This document shows, one piece after another, positions 52,445 through 63,683 of a stretch of 64,000 bases of DNA. The stretch spans positions 276,746 through 340,745 of the forward strand of contig NZ_JAAGXA010000003.1 of assembly GCF_010686755.1 (NCBI RefSeq). Direction: 5' to 3'. Positions within the stretch are counted from its first letter, which is position 1. Each line of letters starts with the position of its first letter. Below the pieces are notes generated by a model. It was not told the DNA's origin. It saw only the letters and a list, made by a program, of their open reading frames with translations, and did not search any database. The stretch comes from Nocardioides zeae. Its GTDB lineage: Bacteria > Actinomycetota > Actinomycetes > Propionibacteriales > Nocardioidaceae. The translations under genes and the position numbers were made by a program.

Positions 52445-53687
52445 GAACCGGCTGCCTGATGACCGGCTGCCCGAGAACCGGCTGCCTGCGACCCGTGTCG
52501 GCTACGTCCTGACGATGTTCCCGCGCTTCTCCGAGACGTTCGTGCTCACCGAGCTGCTCGCCCTCGAGGCCCGCGGGCTGGAGCTGCGCGTGCTGTCGCT
52601 GCGCTCCCCCGACGACGGTCGCTTCCACGCCGCGCTGGGCGACCTCCGGGCGCCGGTGACCTACCTGCCGCACCTCACCCGGAGCCCCAAGGGCACCGCC
52701 GTCTGGGACGCGCTGCGGGCCGCCCACGGTCGGCTCCCCGGCCTCGCGGCGCACCTCGACGACGTGCTGGCGCTTCCCGCCGAGACGGGCGCGGCTGCCC
52801 TCGCCGTGGCGACCGAGGCCGTCGAGGCGGGCCTCACCCACCTGCACGCGCACTTCGCGGACACCCCGGCCACGGTCGCCCGCGTCGCCGCCCGGCTGGC
52901 CGGCATCACCTGCTCGCTGACCGCCCACGCGAAGGACGTCTTCCACGACGGTCTCGACGCCGACGCCCTGCACGCCAACCTCGCGGGCGTCGACACGGTG
53001 GTGACGGTCTCCGACTTCCACGTCGAGCACCTCCGCGGCCTCGCGCCGACCGCGAACGTCGTGCGCGTCTACAACGGCCTCGACCTCGACCGGTTCGCCC
53101 TGCACACGGGCCGTCGCGCCACCCGCACGGTCGCGGCCGTCGGTCGCCTCGTGCCGAAGAAGGGCTTCGACGTGCTCCTCGAGGCCACCGCCCTGCTGGC
53201 GCGGGCCGGCGACCCGCTGCGCGTGCACCTCGTCGGGGCCGGCGCGGAGGAGGGCCGGCTGCGCGACCTCGTCGCCACCCTCGGCATCGCCGACCGCGTC
53301 GACCTCCTCGGCCCGCTCCCCCAGGACCGGATGCTCCAGGTCGTCGCCGACGCGACGCTCCTCGCGGCGCCCTGCCGGGTCGCCGCCGACGGCAACCGCG
53401 ACGGCCTCCCGACGGTCGTGCTCGAGGCCCTGGCCCTCGGCACGCCCTGCGTGACCACCCCCGTCACGGGCATCCCCGAGGCCGTCGTCGACGGCCGCAG
53501 CGGCGCGCTCGTGCCGGAGGGCGACCCCGTCGCGCTCGCCGCCGCGCTGAAGGAGCTGCTCGACGACCCGGGGCTGCGGGCCGCGTACGCCGCCGCCGGC
53601 CGCGCCCGTGTCGAGGAGGCCTTCGACACGCGGACCAACGTGGCCCTCCTCGAGCGCCACCTCGGCGTCGCGCGGGTGCCGGCATGA
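52431..53687 (+). CDS. GT4-family glycosyltransferase
   Basis: 418 residues from GTG 52431, overlapping the previous gene by 14 bp. After an N-terminal repeat (LPENRLPDDRLPENRLP) comes a GT-B fold: YVLTMFPRFSETFVLTEL, HAHFADTPATVA, AVGRLVPKKGFDVLLEA, and the donor site DGLPTVVLEALALGTPCVTTPVTGIPEAVVDG. The E-x7-E type ending fits retaining GT4 enzymes, e.g. those of exopolysaccharides. Confidence 0.9.
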   Translation: MPLPENRLPDDRLPENRLPATRVGYVLTMFPRFSETFVLTELLALEARGLELRVLSLRSPDDGRFHAALGDLRAPVTYLPHLTRSPKGTAVWDALRAAHGRLPGLAAHLDDVLALPAETGAAALAVATEAVEAGLTHLHAHFADTPATVARVAARLAGITCSLTAHAKDVFHDGLDADALHANLAGVDTVVTVSDFHVEHLRGLAPTANVVRVYNGLDLDRFALHTGRRATRTVAAVGRLVPKKGFDVLLEATALLARAGDPLRVHLVGAGAEEGRLRDLVATLGIADRVDLLGPLPQDRMLQVVADATLLAAPCRVAADGNRDGLPTVVLEALALGTPCVTTPVTGIPEAVVDGRSGALVPEGDPVALAAALKELLDDPGLRAAYAAAGRARVEEAFDTRTNVALLERHLGVARVPA

Positions 53688-54856
53688 GGGTCGCCTACGT
53701 CTCGACCGACCCCGGCATCGACGTGCTCGGCACGAAGGGCGCCTCGGTGCACGTGCAGGCCGTCGTCGCGGCCCTGCTCCGCCGCGGCGTCGAGGTCGAC
53801 CTGTTGACCCCGCGGGCCGACGACACCGCGGCCGCCGACCTCGCCGCGCACCCCCGGCTGCGGATCCACCGCCTGCCGCGCGTCGGCCGCGGCGAGCCCG
53901 CCGCCCGGGAGCACGCCGCCCGGGCCAGCGACGCCGCCGTCGCGGACCTGCTCGACGGGCTCCACCAGGCTCGCCCGCTCGACCTCGTCTACGAGCGCTA
54001 CGCCCTGTGGGGGCGTACGGCGACGGCCTGGGCCGCCACCCGCGCCGTACCGTCCCTGCTCGAGGTCAACGCCCCCCTCCCGCTCGAGCAGGCCCGGCAC
54101 CGCGTGCTGGTGGACGAGCCGGGGGCGTACGACGCGGCCCGCGCCGCCCTGACCGCCGCCACGTCCGTGATCGGCGTCAGCCCGGCGGTCAGCGACTGGG
54201 CGCGCTCGCTGGGGGCCGATCACGTGACGACGATCGGGAACGGCGTCGACACGCGTCGCGTCGTGCCGGCCGAGCGACCCGTCCACGACGGCCGCCCCGA
54301 TCCCGACCGGCCCTTCACCCTCGGCTTCGTCGGCACCCTCAAGGGCTGGCACGGCGTGGAGACGCTCCTGGCGGCGCTCGCCCTGCTCGGTCCCGGCCAC
54401 CGCCTGCTCGTCGTCGGCGACGGGCCCCTGGCGGCCGGCCTGCGGGCCACCGCCGACCGGCTCGGCGTCGGGGACCGGGTGACCTGGACCGGCGCCGTAC
54501 CGGCCGCGGCGGTGCCCGCGCTGCTGCAGCAGGTGGACGTGGCGTGCGCGCCGTACCCACCCCTCGACGACTTCTACTTCTCGCCGCTGAAGGTGACGGA
54601 GTACCTGGCCGCGGGCCTGCCCGTCGTCGCGAGCGACGTCGGCGGGCTCCGCGACCTGCTCGACGGTGGCACGCTCGTGGCGCCCGGTGACCCCGCCGCG
54701 CTGGCGGCCGCTGTGGCCGACCTCCGCGACGACGTCGCCCGGCGGCGCGCCCTCCGCGCCGCGAACCGCCGCGCCGCCCTCGCGCTCGACTGGGACCACG
54801 TCGTGACCGCGTCCCTCGCCACCCTGCCCCCGACAGGAGCCACCCGTGTCGCGTGA
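53684..54856 (+). CDS. GT4-family glycosyltransferase
   Basis: 390 residues, ATGA overlap with the gene before. GT-B fold: VSTDPGIDVLGTKGASVHVQAVV (N-terminal domain), LGFVGTLKGWHGVETLLAAL and the donor loop FYFSPLKVTEYLAAGLPVVASDVGGLRDLLDGG. Third transferase of the operon, so the product has at least two or three sugar linkages. Confidence 0.9.
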   Translation: MRVAYVSTDPGIDVLGTKGASVHVQAVVAALLRRGVEVDLLTPRADDTAAADLAAHPRLRIHRLPRVGRGEPAAREHAARASDAAVADLLDGLHQARPLDLVYERYALWGRTATAWAATRAVPSLLEVNAPLPLEQARHRVLVDEPGAYDAARAALTAATSVIGVSPAVSDWARSLGADHVTTIGNGVDTRRVVPAERPVHDGRPDPDRPFTLGFVGTLKGWHGVETLLAALALLGPGHRLLVVGDGPLAAGLRATADRLGVGDRVTWTGAVPAAAVPALLQQVDVACAPYPPLDDFYFSPLKVTEYLAAGLPVVASDVGGLRDLLDGGTLVAPGDPAALAAAVADLRDDVARRRALRAANRRAALALDWDHVVTASLATLPPTGATRVA

Positions 54857-56627
54857 GAAGCCCACGACGCTGCGCGAGGCCGGGCCCGGACTGCGGCGCA
54901 CCGCGACCCACCTGCGGCCCTACCTGCGCAAGGAGACCCCGCTCGTCGCCGGCGGCATGCTGGCGCTGCTCGTCGAGGTGCTCATGCGGCTCGCCGAGCC
55001 GTGGCCGCTCAAGGTCGTCATCGACACCGTCATCGCCGCCTCGGGGACCGACGTGGCGGGAGCCGCGCCGGGCGACGTCCGGGCCACGCTGGCGATCGCC
55101 GCGGCCGCCCTGCTCGGGGTTGTGCTGGTGCGGGCGGTGGCCGCCTACCTGACGACGCTGGCGTTCGCGCTCGCCGGCAACCGGCTGCTGACCCGGGTGC
55201 GGGCCGATGCCTACGCCCACCTGCAGCGACTGCCGATGGCCTTCCACGACAAGGCACGCACCGGCGACCTCGTGCAGCGCGTGACCGGCGACGTCGGCCG
55301 CCTCAAGGAGGTCGTCGTCACCGCAGGGCTCCCGCTCGTCGGCAACGTCGTCACGATGCTCGGGATGGTCGTCGTCGTCGCGTTCCTCGACTGGCCCCTG
55401 GCGCTGCTGATGGTCACCGTCGTGCCGCTGTTCCTGCTCGCCGGTCGCGAGACGTCGCGCAGCATCCACGGCGTCTCGAAGGACCAGCGCAAGGCCGAGG
55501 GCGAGCTGGCCTCGCTCGCCACGGAGACGCTCTCGTCGATGCGGGTCGTGCACTCCTACGGCCTCGCCGACCACCTCCAGGGCCGCTTCGCGCAGAGCAA
55601 CGGCCGCAGCCTCACCGAGGGCGTGCGCACCAAGCGGCTCTCGGCGCGCCTCGAGCGGAGCACCGACGTGCTGGTCGGGCTCGCGACCGCGCTGGTCCTG
55701 TACGTCGGCGCGCAGCGCGTGCTCGCCGGGATGCTCACGCCGGGCGAGCTCGTCGTGTTCCTGACCTACCTGAAGGCGACGTTCAAGCCGATGCGGGACC
55801 TGGCGAAGTACACCGGCCGCATCGCCGCCGCGGCCGCCTCGGGTGAGCGGGTCGTCGACCTGCTGGAGGTCGAGCCCACCGTGCGCGACCACCCCGAGGC
55901 CCGCACGGCCCCGGCCCTGCGCGGCGAGCTCGTGCTCGACGACGTCTGGGTCTCCTACACGCCCGACGCACCCGTGCTCCGCGGCGTCTCCCTGCGGGTC
56001 GCGGCCGGGGAGCGGGTGGCGCTCGTCGGCACCTCGGGCTCCGGCAAGTCGACGCTCGCCGGGCTCCTGTCGCGGCTGCGCGACCCCGACGCCGGCGCCG
56101 TGCGGGTCGACGGGCACGACCTGCGCGACCTGACGCTGGAGTCCCTGCGCAGCCAGGTCTCCGTCGTGCTGCAGGAGAGCGTGCTGTTCGCGACCTCCAT
56201 CGAGGAGAACATCGCCCACGGCCGGCCCGGCGCCACCCGGGAGGAGATCGAGGAGGCCGCCCGGATCGCGGGCGCGCACGACTTCGTCGAGGCCCTGCCC
56301 CACGGCTACGCCACCGTCGTCGGCGAGCGCGGCGCCACCCTGTCCGGCGGGCAGCGGCAGCGCATCGCCATCGCCCGCGCCGCCGTGCGCCGCGCGCCCG
56401 TCGTGGTGCTCGACGAGGCCCTCACCGGCCTCGACGAGGGCACGGAGGCGGAGGTGCTGGTCGCCCTGGAGCGGCTCACCGCCGGGCGCACGACGATCGT
56501 CGTCACCCACGACCTCGCCCACGCCCGCGACTGCGACCGCGTGGTGTGGCTCGAGGACGGCGAGGTCGTCGCCGACGGCCCGCCCGCCGTCGTGCTCGCC
56601 CCGGGAGCGGTCCGTGCGGCCGGCTGA
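54846..56627 (+). CDS. ABC exporter, fused transmembrane and ATPase domains
   Basis: 593 residues from GTG 54846, overlapping by 11 bp. Six-helix exporter domain (residues 20-330), then an ATPase with Walker A GTSGSGKST, signature LSGGQRQR, Walker B VVVLDEALTGLD and H-loop VVTHDLAH. The Asp of Walker B is followed by the catalytic Glu. Type-IV exporter half-transporter (MsbA/multidrug-like). In this context it probably flips or exports a glycosylated product. Confidence 0.93.
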   Translation: MSREKPTTLREAGPGLRRTATHLRPYLRKETPLVAGGMLALLVEVLMRLAEPWPLKVVIDTVIAASGTDVAGAAPGDVRATLAIAAAALLGVVLVRAVAAYLTTLAFALAGNRLLTRVRADAYAHLQRLPMAFHDKARTGDLVQRVTGDVGRLKEVVVTAGLPLVGNVVTMLGMVVVVAFLDWPLALLMVTVVPLFLLAGRETSRSIHGVSKDQRKAEGELASLATETLSSMRVVHSYGLADHLQGRFAQSNGRSLTEGVRTKRLSARLERSTDVLVGLATALVLYVGAQRVLAGMLTPGELVVFLTYLKATFKPMRDLAKYTGRIAAAAASGERVVDLLEVEPTVRDHPEARTAPALRGELVLDDVWVSYTPDAPVLRGVSLRVAAGERVALVGTSGSGKSTLAGLLSRLRDPDAGAVRVDGHDLRDLTLESLRSQVSVVLQESVLFATSIEENIAHGRPGATREEIEEAARIAGAHDFVEALPHGYATVVGERGATLSGGQRQRIAIARAAVRRAPVVVLDEALTGLDEGTEAEVLVALERLTAGRTTIVVTHDLAHARDCDRVVWLEDGEVVADGPPAVVLAPGAVRAAG

Positions 56628-57774
56628 GCGGGTGATCGAGCGCCGGGGCCTCCCCGAGCTCGGCGTCCCCGACCTCGGCGTCCCCGGGCTCGACGTGCTC
56701 CTCGGCGACGGGCTCGCCGACCTGCTCGGCACGGACGACCTCACCCGGCTCCGCCTGCGTGTGAAGGCCGGCACGTCGGCCGCCCTCGCGGTACGCCGCG
56801 GCTCCGACCACCTCGTCGTGCTCGCCGCCGCGGGCCACGCCCGGCCGAAGCTGGCGAAGTCGCACGCCCGGGCCGCCCGGCTCGGCGCCGTCGTGGCCGC
56901 GGACCCCGGGGCGGGCGTGCTCGCGACGTACCTGGTCGGCGACCGCGACCTCCCCGGCCTCCGGCGCCTGCCGGCGGACGCCGTCGTGCTGTCGGCCAAC
57001 CCGCAGCGACGGGTCGTCGCGCGGGTGGAGGGTCCCGACGGACCGGCCGTGCTCCGCGTCGTGCGGCCGTCGGCCCACGCCGCGGCCCTGCGGGGGCCGC
57101 GGGCGCTGGCGGGCCGGGCCGGGACGCCGCGGCTGCTGGCCGCCGACGCCCGCCGCGGGATGCTCACCACGAGCTGGGTGCCGGGTCGCCCGCTCGACGG
57201 CGCCCCCGACGCGCGGGCGCTACGCCCCGCCGGTGCCGCCGTCGCGGACCTGCACGGGACCGCGACCGGGCTCCCGCTCGAGGAGCGTCCGCTGCGGGCC
57301 CTGGCGCAGGCACGCGACCAGCTGGCCCTGCTCCTGCCCACCGAGGCGGGCCGGATCGCCGCGCTCGCGGCGCGGGCGGCGCAGGCCCTGCACGACGCTC
57401 CGCTCGGGCCGGTCGTGACCCTCCACGGCGACCTCTCCCGCGACCAGCTCGTGCTCGACGGCAGCCCGGACACGCCACGGATCGGGGTCCTCGACCTCGA
57501 CCGCGCCCGACGCGGCGAGGCCGCCGACGACCTCGGCAACCTCCTCGCTGACGACGTGGTCCGGGGGCAGGTCCGGGGGCAGGTCCAGGGGCGGGAGCAC
57601 GCGGACCTGCTGGCGGGGTACGCCGCGGTCCGCCCCCTCCCCGACCCGGCGGCGCTCCGGGCCTGGACCGCCGGCCACCTCCTGCGGCGCGCCGTCGAGC
57701 CGTTCCGCACCTGCGCACCCGACTGGCGGAGCACCACGACCGCCCTGCTCACCACCCTGGAGGACCTGTGCTGA
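56614..57774 (+). CDS. APH-fold phosphotransferase-like protein 1
   Basis: 386 residues from GTG 56614, 14-bp overlap. The kinase-like C-terminal half has TLHGDLSRDQLVLDG (catalytic loop HGD...) and VLDLDRARRGEAADDLGNLL (metal-binding). The N-terminal third is divergent and lacks a clear nucleotide loop. May phosphorylate a sugar or aminosugar, or modify the exported glycoconjugate. Confidence 0.75.
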   Translation: MRPAERVIERRGLPELGVPDLGVPGLDVLLGDGLADLLGTDDLTRLRLRVKAGTSAALAVRRGSDHLVVLAAAGHARPKLAKSHARAARLGAVVAADPGAGVLATYLVGDRDLPGLRRLPADAVVLSANPQRRVVARVEGPDGPAVLRVVRPSAHAAALRGPRALAGRAGTPRLLAADARRGMLTTSWVPGRPLDGAPDARALRPAGAAVADLHGTATGLPLEERPLRALAQARDQLALLLPTEAGRIAALAARAAQALHDAPLGPVVTLHGDLSRDQLVLDGSPDTPRIGVLDLDRARRGEAADDLGNLLADDVVRGQVRGQVQGREHADLLAGYAAVRPLPDPAALRAWTAGHLLRRAVEPFRTCAPDWRSTTTALLTTLEDLC

Positions 57775-58807
57775 CGCGCTTCGCCGCCGTCCGCGCCGAG
57801 GTGGCCGCCGCGGGCCTCGACCTCGAGCGCGCGCAGCCCCGCAGCAGCACCCACCTGTTGCTGCACCTCCGGCAGCCGGACGGGATGCTCGTGCCCGGCC
57901 AGTGGATCGCCGACGCCGACGAGGCGGACCGGGTCGCGCGACGCACCGCGGCCGGCGCCCCCGCGGGTGCCGTCGAGCGCCACGGGGACCACGTCGTCGT
58001 GCAGCGCCACGGCGCCGACCGCCGCCTGCCGGAGCTCGCCCCCCTCGTCGCCGCGCCCGGCACCCACCTCGTCGCCCACCGGCCCGAACGCCGCGCCGTC
58101 GTGCGCGTCGACCGGGGCGACGCGCCGCCGCACTTCGTGAAGGTGCTGCGCGGGGACCGTGCCACCGAGGCCGCCGCCACGCTCGAGCACCTGGCCGCCG
58201 CCGGCCTTCCGGTGCCCCGCGTGCGACCCGGCGCGCCCTCCGCCCTCCTCGTCACCGAGGCGCTGCCCGGGACGACGCTGCACGACCTGCTGGCGACGCG
58301 GGCCGCCGTCCGCACCAGCGACCTCCACGCGATCGGCGCCCTCGTCCGGCGCCTGCACGACGTCGCCCCCGCCCCCGGGACGCCCCACCACGACGACGGG
58401 GACGAAGCGGACCTGACGCGCCGGGCGGTGGGTCTCGCCGCGGCGTACGGGCTCGGGGCGGAGGTGCCGGCCGGGCTCGACGACGTGGTCGCGCGCCTCG
58501 CCGCCGTCCCCGCTCCGGACCGGCCCGTGCTGCTGCACCGCGACCTCCACGACAAGCAGCTGCTGCGGGACCCGGCCACGGGCAGCTGGTCGCTGCTCGA
58601 CCTCGACCTGCTGGCGCTCGGCGACCCCGCGCTCGACCTCGCCAACATGGCCGTCCACCTCGAGCTCCGCGCCCGGCAGGGCCTGCTCGACGCCGCGCTC
58701 GTGGCGGGGTGGTCGGCCGCCCTGCTGGAGGGGTACGGCGCGGACGAGCGCACCCGCCTCGCCGTCGAGGCCCACGCGGCGGTGGCCCGGGTGCGACTCG
58801 CGGCGGT

Positions 58808-58835
<28 letters not shown>
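57768..58835 (+). CDS. APH-fold phosphotransferase-like protein 2
   Basis: 355 residues, 7-bp overlap with the previous gene. Catalytic loop LLHRDLHDKQLL and metal-binding LLDLDLLALGDPALDLAN are intact. Last gene of the operon; its 3' end overlaps the convergent ABC-F gene by 28 bp. Two consecutive kinases suggest paralogous steps or a heteromeric pair. Confidence 0.78.
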
Positions 58836-60523
<1,688 letters not shown>

Positions 60524-60616
60524 GGGGAGCTCTTCCGAGGAGGACGGGGACCACGCGGGCAGACAGGTGCCTCGGGCCGCGGTCGGGGGTGTCCTCAGAG
60601 CTCCACGGGAGCGAGC

Positions 60617-61021
60617 CTACGCAGCGGGCGGGAGGGGATCCACTCCATTTCCGCCGTGGACACCCGCGTGCTCACGGGCGTCGATCCGGCGGAGCACGTC
60701 GATGACGCGTCCGGCCAGCGTGCCGTCGGGCGCGTGCACGACGACGGTCGAGCCGCCGTCACGGACGTAGCGGAAGCCCTCCGCGAGCTCGCGCAGCCCG
60801 CCGGCGAGGAGCATCTCGACGCCGCTGAGGTCGATGGTCACCTCGGGCACCGTCCGCAGGTCGGTGGACTCGAGGAACGTGCGCATGCCGTGGCCGCTGC
60901 GCCGGTCGATGGTGCCGCGGACCGTGACGGTCGAGCCGTCCGGCTCGAGCCGGATGTCGACGGGCGAGATCTGCGGGACCGTGGGGGTCGTGTCGGGAGA
61001 AGGGATGATCTGGTCGGGCAT
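60617..61021 (-). CDS. STAS-domain protein (anti-sigma factor antagonist-like)
   Basis: 134 residues from ATG 61021, with AGGAGG upstream; a longer upstream frame is less likely. The STAS fold shows STVTVRGTIDRRSGHGMRTFLES and VTIDLSGVEMLLAGGLRELAEG, where DLSGVEMLLAGG is the phosphorylatable-loop region. The Ser usual in SpoIIAA-type loops (DxSxxxFxDSSG) is replaced by Leu/Ala, so phospho-regulation may be lost. No partner kinase or sigma gene is adjacent. Confidence 0.8.
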   Translation of the reverse strand: MPDQIIPSPDTTPTVPQISPVDIRLEPDGSTVTVRGTIDRRSGHGMRTFLESTDLRTVPEVTIDLSGVEMLLAGGLRELAEGFRYVRDGGSTVVVHAPDGTLAGRVIDVLRRIDAREHAGVHGGNGVDPLPPAA

Positions 61022-61230
61022 GTCTGCCCTCCTTGCGATTACGCACCCGAGACCGGGGACGTGTCCCTCGACGGTACGCGTGTTCGACTGCCGCGTCACT
61101 TGTTGCTGCAACCAGCCTCACCCGTTCGGTGTCGACCCAGTTCAGAGGGGTGGTTGCACCATCCAGGGACCACCTGTCCCCGGATGACCGCGACCTTCTC
61201 CGCGGGCCGCACCGGACGCACGGTGGAGGC

Positions 61231-62034
61231 ATGACCACGAACCCCGCACCCAGCCACACCTCCAGCCCCACCGCCGGCCCCGTCCGCACCACCCTCGTCA
61301 CGGGCGGCAGCCGCGGTCTCGGCCGCGCCGCCGCCCTGGCGCTCGCCGAGAGCGGCAGCGACGTCCTCCTCACCTACCGCTCCGCAGCGGCGGAGGCCGC
61401 CGAGGTCGTCGCCGCCGTCGAGGCGCGCGGCCGACGGGCCGTCGCGCTCCGGCTCGACGTCACCGAGCCGGACTCCTTCGCGGCCTTCGCCGACGACGTG
61501 CGGCGCGCACTCGCCACCCTCGACCGCACCCACCTCGACGCCCTCGTCCACAACGCCGGCGTGGCCGGCTGGACGACGCTCGGCGCCACCACCGCCGCCC
61601 AGGTGCAGGGCCTCGTGGCGGTCCACCTCACCTCGGTCGTCCTGCTGACGCAGGAGCTCGTGCCCCTCGTCGCGGACGGCGGCCGCATCGTCACCACGTC
61701 CACCGGCCTGGCCCGGTTCGTCGGCGCCTTCGGCTACTCCGTGTACGCCGCGGTCAAGGGCGCCGTCGAGGTCTACACGCGGTACCTGGCGAAGGAGCTG
61801 GGCCCGCGCCGGATCGCCGTGAACTCCGTGGCCCCGGGCCCCACGGCCACCGACTTCGCGGGCGGCGTGCTGCGCGACGACGACGAGGTGCGCGCCCACC
61901 TCGCCCAGGTCGTCGCGATGGGCGGCGTCGGCGAGCCCGAGGACGTCGGCGCGGTGGTCGCCGCGGTGGCGGGTCCCGCGATGGGCTGGGTCACCGGGCA
62001 GCGCATCGAGGCCTCGGGCGGGATGAACCTGTGA
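61231..62034 (+). CDS. Short-chain dehydrogenase/reductase (SDR)
   Basis: 267 residues from ATG 61231, with GGAGG upstream. Rossmann loop TGGSRGLGRAAALAL, VHNAGVAG, and active site TTSTGLARFVGAFGYSVYAAVKGAVEVYT (S, Y, K), then VAPGPTATDF. FabG-like; substrate unknown. Followed 34 bp later by an MmyB-type regulator, a frequent pairing in actinobacteria in which the regulator controls the SDR. Confidence 0.9.
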   Translation: MTTNPAPSHTSSPTAGPVRTTLVTGGSRGLGRAAALALAESGSDVLLTYRSAAAEAAEVVAAVEARGRRAVALRLDVTEPDSFAAFADDVRRALATLDRTHLDALVHNAGVAGWTTLGATTAAQVQGLVAVHLTSVVLLTQELVPLVADGGRIVTTSTGLARFVGAFGYSVYAAVKGAVEVYTRYLAKELGPRRIAVNSVAPGPTATDFAGGVLRDDDEVRAHLAQVVAMGGVGEPEDVGAVVAAVAGPAMGWVTGQRIEASGGMNL

Positions 62035-62068
62035 CGCGCCGTCCCGACGGCCGGGCAGGATGAGCGGC

Positions 62069-62911
62069 ATGGACCGCGCGCAGCTCGCCCACTTCCTCCG
62101 CACCCGGCGCGAGGCGCTGCAGCCGGAGGACGTCGGCCTGCCCCGCGGCGCCCGCCGCCGCACCGGCGGGCTGCGGCGCGAGGAGGTGGCGGCGCTGGCG
62201 CAGATGTCGGCCGACTACTACGGGCGCATCGAGCAGCAGCGCGGGCCGGAGCCGTCGGAGCAGATGCTCACGTCCCTCGCCCGCGCCCTGCGGCTCACGT
62301 TGGAGGAGCGCGACCACCTGTTCCGCCTCGGCGGCTACGCCTCGCCCGGCCGCGCCCGCCGCTCCGACCACGTCGACGTCGGCATCATGCGCATCCTCGA
62401 CCGCCTGGCCGACACGCCGGCGATGGTGGTCACGGGCTCCGGGGAGACCCTCGTGCAGACGCCGGCCGCGGTGGCGCTGCTGGGTGACGAGACGGCGCAC
62501 GAGGGCCTGTCCCGCAACGTCGTGCACCGCTGGTTCACGGACCCGACGAGCCGTGACCGCTACCCGGCCGAGGACCGACCGGAGCACGCCCGGGTGTTCG
62601 TCGCGGACCTGCGCGCGGCGTACACGCGCGAGGGTCCGGACTCCTTCCCCGGCCGCGTGGTCGCGGACCTGGAGGCCACGAGTCCCGAGTTCCGCGAGGT
62701 GTGGGCGGCGCACGAGGTCGGCGTGAAGCACCCGCGCACCAAGCGGATCCGGCACCCGGAGGTGGGCCTGCTGGAGGTGCACTGCCAGACGTTGTACGAC
62801 GCGGAGCAGTCCCAGGGCCTCCTCGTCTTCACGGCGACCCCGGGCACGGAGAGCCACGAGAAGCTGCGGCTGCTGTCCGTGATCGGGACGCAGGAGCTGC
62901 GCCCCCGCTGA
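62069..62911 (+). CDS. MmyB-like XRE-family transcriptional regulator
   Basis: 280 residues from ATG 62069; ATG 62060 is in frame, but CAGGAT sits 7 nt before 62069, fitting a leaderless start. Helix-turn-helix: RREALQPEDVGLPRGARRRTGGLRREEVAALAQMSADYYGRIEQQRG (residues 10-60). The C-terminal ligand (MmyB-like PAS) domain holds NVVHRWFTDP and HPEVGLLEVHCQTL. Family members may bind fatty acids. Probably controls the upstream SDR gene. Confidence 0.9.
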   Translation: MDRAQLAHFLRTRREALQPEDVGLPRGARRRTGGLRREEVAALAQMSADYYGRIEQQRGPEPSEQMLTSLARALRLTLEERDHLFRLGGYASPGRARRSDHVDVGIMRILDRLADTPAMVVTGSGETLVQTPAAVALLGDETAHEGLSRNVVHRWFTDPTSRDRYPAEDRPEHARVFVADLRAAYTREGPDSFPGRVVADLEATSPEFREVWAAHEVGVKHPRTKRIRHPEVGLLEVHCQTLYDAEQSQGLLVFTATPGTESHEKLRLLSVIGTQELRPR

Positions 62912-62975
62912 TCTGCACGGAACCTCCACGGTTCGTCCCCCACTCCCGGCCCCGTGCGCTCCTAGCCTTCTCGGC

Positions 62976-63683
62976 ATGGCCCACCGCACCCGCTCGGTCC
63001 TCGTCGTGGAGGACGACCCCGTCATCAACCAGGCGGTCACGGACCGCCTGACGGCGGAGGGGTACGCCGTCACGCAGGCCTGGGACGGACCCGCCGCCGT
63101 GGCGGCGCACGGGGAGCACGCGCCCGACGTGCTCGTGCTCGACGTGATGCTGCCGGGGTTCGACGGGCTGGAGGTGTGCCGTCGCGTCCAGGCGACGCGA
63201 CCCGTCCCGGTGCTGATGCTCACCGCGCGCGACGACGAGGCGGACGTGCTCGTGGGGCTGGGGGTGGGCGCCGACGACTACCTGACGAAGCCGTTCCGCA
63301 TGCGCGAGCTGGTGGCGCGCGTCGGGGTGCTGCTGCGCCGCGTGGAGCGGGCGGCGGAGCTCGCGACGGTCCCGACGGCGGCCCGCCCGGTGCTGGAGCT
63401 CGGCGACCTGCGGGTCGACGTGGCCGCACGACGCACGTGGCGCGACGGCACCGAGGTGCGCCTGACGCCCACGGAGTTCGACCTGCTCGTCTGCCTCGCC
63501 GCCGACCCCGGCACGGTCGTGACCCGCGAGCGGCTGCTCGCCGAGGTGTGGGGGTGGGCGGACGCCGCCGGCACGCGCACGGTCGACAGCCACGTGAAGG
63601 GCCTGCGCGCGAAGGTGGGGGCCGACCGGGTGCGCACCGCGCACGGGGTGGGCTACGCCCTGGAGCCCGGGGGCACCTCGTGA
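62976..63683 (+). CDS. OmpR-family two-component response regulator
   Basis: 235 residues. Receiver domain with the acidic pair VEDD (12-14), phospho-acceptor D56 (LVLDVMLPG) and lysine in YLTKPF. The winged-helix DNA-binding domain ends with TPTEFDLLVCLA, SHVKGLRAKVG and HGVGYALEPG. TAGCCT lies 7 nt before the ATG, suggesting a leaderless mRNA. Coupled to the histidine kinase by GTGA. Confidence 0.95.
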   Translation: MAHRTRSVLVVEDDPVINQAVTDRLTAEGYAVTQAWDGPAAVAAHGEHAPDVLVLDVMLPGFDGLEVCRRVQATRPVPVLMLTARDDEADVLVGLGVGADDYLTKPFRMRELVARVGVLLRRVERAAELATVPTAARPVLELGDLRVDVAARRTWRDGTEVRLTPTEFDLLVCLAADPGTVVTRERLLAEVWGWADAAGTRTVDSHVKGLRAKVGADRVRTAHGVGYALEPGGTS

